Below are positions 9,203 to 21,900 of a stretch of 64,000 bases of DNA, piece after piece (the stretch's first letter is position 1; the number at the start of each line of letters is the position of its first letter). This DNA comes from Sarcocystis neurona (Eukaryota; Apicomplexa; Conoidasida; Eucoccidiorida; Sarcocystidae). A program made the position numbers and the translations under genes. The stretch covers positions 844,325-908,324 of the forward strand of contig KL647291.1 in assembly GCA_000727475.1 (NCBI GenBank). The letters are read 5' to 3'. The notes beneath the pieces were generated by a model. It was not told the DNA's origin. It saw only the letters and a list, made by a program, of their open reading frames with translations, and did not search any database.

Positions 9203-12200
9203 AACTTTTTTCTCGTAGGCGATAGAAGCCGACTGAGACAGGGGGGGGTCTATCCGTCTCCGCGTCATTTTATGTACACAGACGTCAACACACGTCAGAA
9301 TAAATATATACATATATATAGGTATAGTTCTCCGCACGAAGCTGGAGAGAAAAAGAGATAGAGAGAGAGAGGAGGAGATATGAAGGGGAAGAGAGACACA
9401 ACAAGGTGTAAGTCAGTGCCCAGAGAGACAGGCAGAGGGATAAGAAGCGAGACACATAGTTGCACACAAGTCTCGCTCTCTTCATATGTATGTATACGTA
9501 TGTGTGTACGTGTATATATGTTATATACAGATATATAGATGTGTTATGTACGAGTGCACGTGCGCGTCAGCGTACGGATGTGCCATGCGTTGGTACACAC
9601 TCCTGAGCCTTGTTGAGCGTCCTGTTGAGGGACGACGGCTTGGCGAAGCCTTTTTAGGTGTGAGCGAAGAAAATAAGGGGACGTGTGTATTGTCCCGAGC
9701 GTGCCTTGCGTGCGCGTTAGTTATATCCGGCGCGATTTAAGATTCTTCGGCTGCAGGTATCAACTATATGCGGAGAGGCGGCATTTTTACGGCTGCTGTG
9801 TCGGGAGCTGCGACAAATTTTTAGGACGTTTCATGTGTCGAAACGTGTCTTGGGGAATTTTGTCAGATGTGGATCAGGCAGCGTCACCTGTGCACAACTT
9901 CTGCGGGGTGTACGTAAATTTTTTCCCTGGCAACTGAAGCGGCTGCAGTTCCACAAGCGGTCACTCCGTCTCCCTCTCTATGAACGTAAAGTTCCATATA
10001 GATTTTTTGCATGGTGCCTGAGGCGACCGCAACTCCGAAATTGTCGGCATGTCTCGGTCGTGTGTCCATTTTTTTGCGCACCTACTGATCTGTCTATTTA
10101 CACATAAATATATACATATATCTCTCTTCCGCTCTGGGTCTGTTGTATAGAGGGAGGTTGTGTCTCTGTTTCTCTTCCGCTCTCTACGTGTGTAGAGAGA
10201 GAGGTTTCTTGCGGGCCGCTGCGTGCATATAGGTGGGTGTGCACCTGCCTGTAGTGGAGGGACGTCCCCAGACATTCGTCAGATTCCTAATGCGCGAGTT
10301 GAACCTGATGGGTAACTTTTCGTCGAAGGGACTGCTGATGCGGCGACAGCCGCGAACCCTCCCTCGATATATCGGCACACCCACACACACACACACAGGG
10401 AGGCAAGTTTTTGACTACTCGTGCCTTCCCGCGACCAACGTCTGCGAGTCTCTCGCCTGAAAAGTGAACGTAAGATTTTCTGGCTGTGTAGTAAATGCGC
10501 GTGCTGCGTCAAATCTAGGGAGACGCAGAGCGACCTGTCAGGGAGGAGGCTCGCCAGGTGTTGTGCGAACGTTGCAGTGTGGCACGAGCAAGGTATCCGT
10601 CTTCGTCTGTGGACGTGTGCGTACCGTCGTCCATGTCTGTTTTTGCATGTATTTATGTGCGCACACACGCGCGGGTGTGTATGCGCATGCACCCGTATTT
10701 GTCTGCATGCAGGTCCACGTGTGCTGAGCGCACCAGCATGTTCCGACGTACACGTTTCTCCGTGCTTGTGGGGATATGCGTGTATTAAACACACGTATAT
10801 GCGCAGATCTCATTCCACAGATGGTGATGCGCAGTCCTCCTGCAGACACGTGGGAAGCACGGAAGGCACCCCCGCGGCAGCAGGCGTTGCACGAGCCGAA
10901 GAAAGGCCGCTCGGAGTGTGGCGTACACAGATCATTCGTTGATACAGCCACGGGCACTGCCGTGCATGCATCTCGGTGCGTCGTCACGTCGAGCATCTGC
11001 CGAGGCTTGTACGCATCGCGGTTCCACGCGCGCGGGGCCCTTGTCAGTTTTCCGACTGTTGATCGTCACTCTGTTCTCATAGGAAAAAAAAGTTACCGCG
11101 TTGCGACGCTCGTCGTCTGCCGCTGTCTCTAGCTCTCCTGTCTGTGCGTATGTGCCAGCTACACATCTCTGCACGTATATACGCTAAGCGCAGGTCAAGT
11201 CTGAGGGCGACACGTAGAGGCAGCGTGCACGCCACGGAGCGGATACCCTTGCGGAGGAGATGCTGAGGGCAGCAGTTCTTTGCTCGGGAACAACAGAGAT
11301 GGATGTGAGTTTCATCTGTATGGCCGCCCACCCGCACATCTCCTAGTATTTAGGAAGTCCAAATTTATTCTGCATGCATGTAATGTTTCAGCATGTCGTC
11401 GGCGATGTCTTCTGAATTCACTTCACACATATGTGCACTGAGTATCCAGACACAGTTGATATACGTGGAGTGGTAGATGTATCTACGAGGCAGACGGTGG
11501 AAAACAGTCCACGTGACGGTGGGTGCAGCTGAACAAGCATTTCTTCGTGTACGTTCTTCCGGTACCCAGCAGTAGATAAAAAGGTCTTAACATCTACGTA
11601 TCTGCCGAGACGCTGACATATGCCGTCGAACGATGAGGAGAAATCTGTCCGAGTATTTCTATGGGGATAGCTAAGCGGTCAAGAGATGGAGAGGTGGAAG
11701 TGCATGGGCGTGTACTGACAAGGGATGGCGCATGTGTGACGTGCCACTCTCCCGTGCCAGACAGCGAGGGAGCACTGACTATATGTATATTCACGGATAC
11801 AAGTAATACTCGTGTATATATGTATAATATATATATATATATCTACGTGTATACGCGCACAAATATGTAGTACACGCGGCTTCCGTGTAGCGTAGCCACG
11901 CATATCCGACGTCGTCATTTCTGCGTTTTCAGCTTGGATTTTTCTACACGTCTTCTGTACGCGAAAGGCAAGAAACCCTCTCCTTTTTATCAGTCGCCTA
12001 CTGTAACATCATGCGCTACGCAGCTGTCGTTTCCACACAGTACCAACTTCGCAGACTGCAAGAGCCTCGTATTTCTGATCGAGTTGCACTGCTGCAGACC
12101 GCGCCTGAGAGGTAACTCTGAGTGTAGGGAAGAGAAAAAATACGACGACTTCACACACAGCACAAAGCCTGTTTGCCGGAGAAGGTATCTGCGCGGCACA

Positions 12201-12598
12201 ATCACAGAACAAAAGGCCTGACAAAATGCACTTGCTGCGTCTCTGTTGAATTCTCACATAAAATGCACGGCGTATGTGCGAGTCCGGCTCGCTGCTCGCC
12301 TGCGCGCGGTCTCGGAGTCTCTCCTCTACCCACCAGTCTGGGGGAAGTGTTTGTCTCTTGGAGCGCACGAGTGCTCCGCCCGTCTGTTTTCCTCCTCTGC
12401 CTAAGCTGGTCTATCCTTTTTTCTTTTTTTCATGCGTGCCGCCCAAACACACTATGCGTTCTTTTCTTCTTCTCTTTCTTCTTGTTCTCCTCTCCGCCTT
12501 CTGCTGCTGCTCTTTCGTGCTGTTTTCCCTTTCTTTCCGCCCTCCCCCCTTTTTCGCTCTGCGACGACTACTACTACTGCTGCAGTTGATGCTAGTCT
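9203..12598. other. Intergenic region between convergent FBPase and ABCG genes
   Basis: 3.4 kb between the FBPase stop and the ABCG stop, which face each other. It should hold both 3' untranslated regions and terminators. It contains GAGA-rich sequence (9345-9400), TATA-rich sequence (9300-9540), a short (CA) run at 10380-10397 and otherwise unique sequence. No conserved protein domain was recognised in any frame. Short open frames here end quickly and lack motifs. Confidence 0.6.
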
Positions 12599-12850
12599 TT
12601 AAGCCTCCAAGCCGATGTTGCGGTTGGTGTACTTTAAAAGAAGAAACGCGAAAATGCGATACACCACACCTAGCGTTGCAAGCATGGTCATATTGAAAGC
12701 CATACTTGTGTTCGCTACACCTCCGGTGGAACGCAGCAGAAATTCACTTGAGAGATTGCCCCACGTTTCTCCGAGGCGAAATTGGTTAGAGGCCATTGCC
12801 GCGTACGTGTAGTGGAAGAAGGACACGTACCGCAGCCACGCCACCCACGC
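12599..12850 (-). CDS. ABCG exon 13: last loop, TM6 and stop
   Basis: Begins after GGTGCTGCAG and ends with TAA at 12601-12599. It encodes [19 protein letters not shown], a loop with N-glycosylation sequons NLS and NTS, and the final helix [15 protein letters not shown]. Confidence 0.95.
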   Translation of the reverse strand, partial: AWVAWLRYVSFFHYTYAAMASNQFRLGETWGNLSSEFLLRSTGGVANTSMAFNMTMLATLGVVYRIFAFLLLKYTNRNIGLEA

Positions 12851-12927
12851 CTGCAGCACCACCACCCCGCCCCCGTAACGAACAGTCGGAGCGGCAGACG
12901 CACACACACATACACACAGACACACAG

Positions 12928-12959
<32 letters not shown>

Positions 12960-15900
12960 ATACACAGACACACACACACACACGCACACATATACATATA
13001 AATACATACGTACATACGTACATAAATACATACGTACATAAATACATACATACATAAATACATACACCCATAACATGCACACATACATGTATTACATACA
13101 TAAACACATACATACATAACATGCATACATACATGCATTACATACATACATACATACATATCTTCGTGTTCGTAGGATACACGGGTCTGGTAGAAGGGGC
13201 AGGTGGTGAGTTACTTCTATACATTAGCCCCTGCGTAGACGTGTTCGCACCAGCACACATACATACATGGACACACACACACACACACATATACGCACAC
13301 AAAAACACAAGCAGCAACAGCGGCAGTAGCAGTGGTACAGGGTCCACACCGAGCAGCAGAGGTAGCGGCAAGACAGGCAGAAGGGGCAGCAAAAAAAGAG
13401 ACAGCAGAGCCCGCAACAGCGACAGTCGACGCAGTAGCGCTGGTAACAGAAAGAGAAGCAGAAGCAGCAGCAGCCGCAAGAGAGACCGAGCATCTGCATC
13501 GAGGGCGGGAGAGCGCGGCACCTGCAGCACGAGACGCGGACGATGGAAGAGACAGCAGCAGAGAACGACAAGGGAACGACATTTTTCTTTGTGTACGTAA
13601 AGGCATGACGCGAATAAGAGGCGAACTACAAAAGAAAAATCCTTCGTCAATTTAAGGTGCAAAGGCATCGGATATACGACTACACAGATCCACGTGATTC
13701 CCCACACACACGTACACACAGACGCAGACAGGAGCCGCAGAAAACAAAGGGCGGCACCGCAGTAGGTTTAAACAGAGATCCACAGAGAAGGAGACACGCG
13801 CGCACACACACACAGACACACACGCATACACACACAAACATAGACAAACACATACCTACACATTTATTTCTTCGGTGAGACAAAATACACGAAGCATTCC
13901 AGAGACACATGCAGATAGGCGCGCACGCTTGTGTTTGTATACGACAACAGTGCGCAAGTGGCCGCAAGCGCATGCTGAAAGAACTCAAGAAAAACTACAG
14001 TCCTGTAGACGCATCTACATAGGTGTCCCTTTCTGAATTTCGTTGCTATATACAACGGCGTGTTTATCTACCCAGGAGCATCTCCGCCTCACACAACGCA
14101 AAAATTGAAAGAGGGCGGACGTAGGAACTTTGCCGGAGGACAGACACTCCTACTTGTCTGTAGACGAAGCCGCTTCGGCGACGCATCCGTCCGCAGCGCG
14201 TCACCTACCATCTACTTGCAGTCTGTCACCCGTCTCCCACACGAACGTACTTGGAGAAAGTGGGAGGAACACAGAGACAGAAATATGCAGTTCAACCACA
14301 CAAAAACGTGCTTGGGGAGAGCAAAAGAGAAGGAAGACAGAAGTGTACACCCATGCAGCTGTATACATCTCCCAACATCTGTCTACCCACGTCTTTCCAC
14401 ACGCGTGAGCCCACGTATATTTAGATAAGTGAACTTCTCTCTCTATTGCAGGACCCGCAAACTTGAATGTAACGGCGCAGGTGACATCGACGTGTTATAT
14501 AAAAAAAACGCGACGTCTTGAACCCGAACATACCTGTTCACCCTCTTTCTCTATGCATTTACATATATATATTTTCGCGCTTTTCTGGCCGTATACATAC
14601 ACACCTATATAGGCACATGTGTGGACATACAGAAGACCGCTTCCTAGTTCCACATTTGAGATACTGTGGAGGCTGAAGTACCACAAAACCCCCTATAAAG
14701 ATATGTATGCAGGTGATCTATTGACATATATATAAATGAGGAAACAGGGGTAGGTACTGTCACTTGCAAGCTTTCATTCTCGTATGAAAAGGCAGACGCA
14801 TGTGTGGGTCAGCTGCATACATCTGCCTCTCTCTGAACAAACCCACGAGCACACGCCCCTCCACAAAAATGCTTCTGCATACGTACTACCACACGCACAC
14901 ACACATGGACAGTTCTTCTTCATTTCTCTGTGTGGCTCTCCCTCCCTGTCCTCCTCTTTCTCGCTTTCTTTGCTGTCCCTCTTTTTCTCTTCTTCCCCTT
15001 CTCTCTCTTTTGCTCTTTTCTGCCTTTCTGTCTTTCTGCTCTTCATGTAGCAGATGCTCCTTCCGTCGTTCGTGCCCAGCACAAGTGTGTCAACGCAGAC
15101 CAAATGCTTCTCTCTCCCTCCTTCGCGTGGGAGAGAGAAGCGACGCACACACGCGGGCGGTGCCCCTCGGTCTCTCTGCCGTTCGCTATTACGCCGGAGT
15201 TACTACGGAAGTGGGCAATGCCAGGACCTTTTCTTGTTGTTCTTCTCCTTCCGTGTTCAGTAACGTACTGTCACAAAACGCGAACATACAAACACGTGTA
15301 GAAGAGCATGGACATGTCCACACACACACACACGTGACTATGTATATAGAGATAAAACACGAGAGACAAATGCAGTAAGAGGCTGAAGCAAACTCGCAGG
15401 GAAGCGAAACGCATATATTTGACGCAGAACCAAAGAACCACGTCTGCCTTCCTGCGCAGGAAGAGGACACACAGGGGAAGATTGAGAAGAGGAGGTGCGC
15501 GGCTGCTGCTTGGGAAGCAAGCAGGTACTGACACAGAGACAGAGGAACACACGCAGGAAATATATGCCTACGCGAAACAGAGACAGAGACACACACAAAC
15601 ATACACACACACAGACACCGAGAGGTACTCATGTATGTGAGTCCAGATAAAAAGTGCATCAACCTATACATATATATATATAAGTATGAATACGCAGACA
15701 CAAGACACATACACACACATAGACGCGTAAGTCTCTCTCTATGGACGCGTGCGTATATATTTATATCTACGTGTAAACAGACACAGACGCGCACACACAC
15801 AGTGACATACACACGTGGACCTCTTTCTACGGACGCATGCGTATATATATATATATGTATGAACAGACAGATACACACATACACACACACCCAGAGACGT

Positions 15901-18900
15901 AGATCTCTTTCTACGGACGCACGCATATATATATATATATATAAACAGACATACATACACACACATAGACACGTAAATCTCTTTCTACGGACGCACGCAT
16001 ATACATATGTGTGTACGAACCGACAGACAGACACATAGATACAAATCCAGAGACCTAAATCTTGCTCTGCGGCCGCATGCACAGATATGTGGATACAATG
16101 TGAATAGGTAGAGGACTTACAGGTATATCTTCGATACGAACGTAGTAGCCGGTGACTGCTTGAAGAATGATAAGGAGAATCGGAGCGACGGCATGCGTTA
16201 CGCTGACCCGCGGCGCTGTGCATTTATCAACACAGCAGCTGCGTCGCACGCTCTCAAACGATAGAGCCACTCCCTTTCAACAAACCGTCATAGAGACGTA
16301 CACTTCTCCTATGTGCGTACATATACCTACACATACTTATATGTACATATATATATGTGTATAGATATGTACACAGCGATTCACATATACATATATATAT
16401 GTTTATGTGTATACACACACACGCACACAGAGACAGAGAGACACTTATTGAGAGATTCATGTATCTACATGTATATACGTACATATGTGCGCGGACGTAC
16501 ACACACCCACAGATGTGTACATACGTTGTGTATTATGAATAGAGCGACCCTTTGCTGGTGCAGAGAGAAGAGATGCGAAGCGGGAGGTCTAGAAGAGAAA
16601 GACATAGCCACATACACACACGTACGCAGCTTCCTGCCACGTCCCCGTACATGAGGCATGGCCAGGTGAAAACCAAATTTGTGGCTGAAGACACGCACTC
16701 ACACACGGCGCGCACGTCTTTCGATGCCTCATACGAGCAGACAAACCGACGGGAAACACCCACCGCCACATTCATATATGCAGACACTTCCCTCGGGCTC
16801 ATGGCCCTATATACACCCACATATAGATATATGTATGTCTAGACATGTAGACCTGTCCACGCAGATATATACACCAACATACATGCAAATACATGTATAT
16901 CCCCAGATATGTACACGTACACAAGCTCACGCAGAAATATACACCAGCAGACACACAAATATACAGACGTATATCTGGATATGTAGACCTACACGAGCCC
17001 GTGCGCTTACATACACTACATACATAGATCTGCATATTACATATAAGTGTACATAAATATATATGTACATAGATGTGCATATATGGAGACATATACGTCA
17101 ACATACGTACGACCATAATATGTATATCTACATACGTAGACCTACGCAAGCTCACGGGCATATCCACACCAACCTACATATAAATATGTGTTCATATATG
17201 TAGACCTACACAAACTCATGCAGACATATACACCAACACACATATAAAGATATCTCTCAATATATAGACCTGTATATTATATGTAAGTGTACATATATAT
17301 ATGTACACGCATGTACGCACCCTGACACAGACACATGTTTTAAGAATTCTGGATACTATCTACCTGAATATACGCGGACAAATGACAAACGAGCACCCCT
17401 ATATATAGCTTTTATATACGTATATACACTCACACAAACGCAGAGACACACCTATATATATATATACCTATATATACGAGAAGATCTGTATATACCTACC
17501 TTAACACACAGGTATCAACAGCTACGCACATTCACACGTACACGTACATACACTTTTACCTGTAAACCCGCGTAGACCAGGTCATAAGTGTATTCTAACG
17601 CAGACATATACATATGAATCTTGCAGACACACATACATACACATATGTGTCCATTCTTCAACGCTTAGAGATATGTCCACTAGGCGTGTAGGTGGATGTG
17701 GTGGTGGTGGTTGAAACTTACAGGCACAAGAAATGCAGGAGAGAAAAGAAGTCGATGCAAAGACGCAGAGTTCGGCGATGCACAGGAAGACGAAGAAGCG
17801 GGATGCGTCGGGATGCAGCCCTGTCAAGCACAAAAAAAGCAGCCAAATAATGCCACACGTCTTCTCCATCCTTGCGCCCCCTCTGCAGCACTTTTCCCCC
17901 TCCTTTCGTCTCTCCTTTTATCCTCGCCGTCTCCGTCTTCCTCTCCTGAACTTCTCCTCGCGCTCTGCCCTGCACGTCTCCGGTATTTCTTCTGTCTCGA
18001 AACTTCGTCACTTTTCTTCCATCTTCTCCCCACTTCGTTTCTTTCTTCGTTCTCTATCTTTCACGTGCTGCGTTCTCCCTGTAACGCTCACCCATTCTCT
18101 CAAGCAACCTCCGCCTTCTGTCATTTATCTTCGATATTCCGCCGTTTGACCATTTTCTTCTGTTCTTTGGTACTCCTCCGTCCTTCTTTCTAGACGCTGC
18201 TTCTTCTTCTTCCTGTGCTTCTATCTCTTTCCTTTATCTGCCTCTCTTTGGTTCTCACCGGCGACACTGCCCTGAGGCGAAGGCTGCTGCTTCTCCTGCA
18301 GCTGCTGCGTCGCCCGCCCTTTACGCAGCTAGCGCTGTTTCTCCTGCAAACGCTGTTGCTGCTGATTCTCTCCTCTAGGCGCCACCGCCGTTGACTCTGC
18401 TGCAAATATCCCTGCGACTAATATCCCTGCTCCTAACGCCCCTGCTGCTAACACCCCTGCTGCTAACGCCCCTACTGCTAACGCTCCTGCTGCTAATGCT
18501 CCTGCTGCTAATGCTCCCGCTGCTAACGCTCCCGCTGCTAATGCTCCTGCTGCTAATGCTCCTGCTGCTAATGCTTCTGGTGCTAACGCATCTGGTGCTA
18601 ACGCATCTGGTGCTAATGCTCCTGCTGCTAATGCTCCTGCTGCTGCCGCTGCTGTTTCGACTCCTTCTTCTCTTGCTGGTTCTTCTGCTCCTCTTTTGGT
18701 GGTGCCCGTATCTTTGCACGCGCACACACGTCAACATAGACGGGGCATCGCCCAGAGGACCCGGCTTACTGGCCAACGGCAACTACCTGTTATTAAATCT
18801 CCTGTTTTTCATAAACCCCTAGTTCTGGCAACACACCAGCTGCCACTAATGCAGCTGGTGTCACTAATGCAGCTGCTGCCACTTCACCATCCGCTCGCGC

Positions 18901-21900
18901 ACGTGCTCTTGCCGAAGAAACACCTGCTGCTGCTGCTGTAGAAATACCTGCTGGCGCTGCTAAAGAAACATCTGCTCCTCCTGCTGAAGAAACACCTGCA
19001 GACGCTGCTAAAGACACACCTGCTCGTGCTGCAGAAACGCCTGCTGCTGCTTCTCGAGAGGCACCTGCTGCTGCTGCTGGAGAAACGCCTGTGAGAAACA
19101 CCTGTTGCTGCTGTTAAAGACAGCTGTCGCGATGACATCTCGCGCTGAGACAGCCAGCTGCTGCGGAAATGCACCTGCTGCTGACTGGCCAGCTGTTGTG
19201 AGCAGCAGGTGCATGTGCACTGCATACATATACCTGTTGCTGCTGATGTCCAGCTGCTTCCCGTCCTTCATCCCCGGCGTCTGCTCGTACTCGCGTGTTG
19301 CATACGCTGTGTGCTGCTGCGTCTGCCACGCCTGTGTTGTCGAGCTGCATCGGCTGCTGCTGCCTCTGCGTTTTTGATCTTGTGCTGCTGGTGGACTTGT
19401 GCGCTTTTGCTGTTGCTGTTCCTGCGGCGTCTGGGTCTTCTTTCTCCTCGTCTCTTTGCACCTCTTCCCTGCTCTGCAGCTGTGTATTTGTCAATAGTTG
19501 CTGCTGTCTGTCTGTCTTGCTGCCCCGCTTATACCCCCCACGCAACGCGAAGTAAAAAAGTACCACTAAAATAATATTTGCGCTGTCTCATGTGCACACA
19601 CATGCGTATGTGTACATGCACATATCTACATATATACGCATATACATATACACATACATACATAGATAACATACATGTATGCATACATAACATACATACA
19701 TAACATACATACATAACATACATACATACATACACATATCTATATATATACACATATACATATATACATACATACCTAACATCCATACATACATCCACAT
19801 ATCAATATATATACGCATACACGTGTATACATACATATATATTATACATACATACATACATACACATCCACACATGCGTACATACATACACATAGACACA
19901 TACGCATACATACACATATACATAGCAGCATACGTACATATACACACACACATGGGTAGAGATGCACTCCCTACACACGTGACCCTTCTGACATATTTTC
20001 GGTCTCGCCTTCTTCATCATTTGCTGCTGCTTTTCCACCGCCTGTCGTTTTCTCTTGGGCACTTGCTGCTGCACGTGTCCTGCTGCCTTCTTGCTGCTGC
20101 GCGGCACGTGTCCTGCTGCCTTTTGCTGCTGCACGTGTCCTGCTGCGTTTTTGCTGCTGTGCGTACCGCACATCCAGTAGGCAATGGTAAGAAGTAGAGT
20201 AATAGGCACGTGCTGAAAGGGAAGGTTGGCCACAGACTTCGCTACAAAAAAAGACAGAGGGCGATAGTTTCCGTTGGCCGTGTCCCTACGAAGAGAAAAG
20301 AACGCAAAGACGACACACACACACACACACATACACGTACACACCAGAGAAGCGCGCTACACACTGCTGCTTCCCCACAAGCAGAGATATCTGCGCCGTA
20401 CTCGGCTCCGTTTGCTGCAGTATTCTCCCATGCATAGTAGTAGTAGTAGCAGCAGTAGTAGTAGTACTGGTACGCCTGCTCTCTCTAGGACGTAGACAAG
20501 CGGATAGACACAACCTTCTTTTTCGTAGACTGCAGACCTATCTGCTGCCATATTTCCCCCCGCGTATTTTAGCACGCCTGTTCTCTCTACGACGCACAAG
20601 CACAAATACGTGTAGACTTTTCGGTGTTGGCGGGGAGGTCTCGGTAGATCCTCTCTTCAAAAAAAGTTAAGGCCCTGGTGCCTTCCGCTACGAAGAGACG
20701 TAGCTGTGTACTCTATACGTGTCACATATATATGCTTGTGAACAGCAATATATCTACACATACTTATATTAACGAGTACTCGTGTGTGTGTGTGTGTATG
20801 TGTGTGTCTCTCTATAAATATAGGTAGACCTGGGTACTTCCAGATATATTTACAAGATTGTGTTGTAGATATGTGAGGATACATACATATATATACGTAG
20901 GCGGTTTTAAGTTATACCTACACGGTGGGGAGCGGCCAGTGAATTCACTATTTCTGCTACTGTCTCTGTGCAGTGTACGTACAGCTGGTGGCACGCCCTC
21001 GCTCCGGAGGGCTACTCCCTCTTTCTTCCAGTTTTCCCTTTCCATCTCTCTGCCCCTCGCAAATAGACGAACTTCCACCAGGAAAAACACCTCCCTCCTG
21101 GGACACTCTCCTCCTTGCAAGCAGCAGACAATACGTGGCATCGGGACCTACAAACACGGGCCTGTACGACTACCCGTATACACGTAAATCTGCGTCGATA
21201 CTTGCATTTATCTATCTACGTCTACCGGTCTACTTTGCCGATCTTCTTATCTCCTTACCTGCATTCATCTATTGATCGATTGATCAACCTATCTGCCCAT
21301 ATCTCGATCTATTTATCTATCTACTGATGGGTCTCTCTCTCTATATATATGTGTATGCATGTATATACAGGAGGATTGATAGAGAAGCTGAGGCAGGCAT
21401 TGACACTTACACGTCATAAAATGTGTATATACGCATTTGTATGTGCGTGTGTGGGTTGACCGAGGAAATCGAGGAATACTCGAAAGTTTGATACGAGCGC
21501 TGGCAAAATAAGTGGGCGCCACATCCTCCCGGCTTCCTGTATCTTATATATGCTTACACACGTGCGTACATATACACTGCACCATAGACAGGTGCTTCTC
21601 CTTCTTCCCCTTCCTCAACTTGTGTACACACATATACACAAACAACATACGCGTCTCCCTCCCTATGCACATATATATATGTCTTCCTCTAAACATATAC
21701 GTTCGTTTCGATATATCGCTCTCTCAGTATAAAGACGTGCAGAGAGACCCTGGTATACAGATAACGACGGCTGGATTTATGAACGAAAGAGGGCAGCAGC
21801 AAGAAACGACGCACACATCAGGCAAAAACGAGAAAAACGTGGAATTCTCCGTACTTTCCTCGTCCCTTTCCTGTGTCTGCCTCTCCACGTATCCATACGA

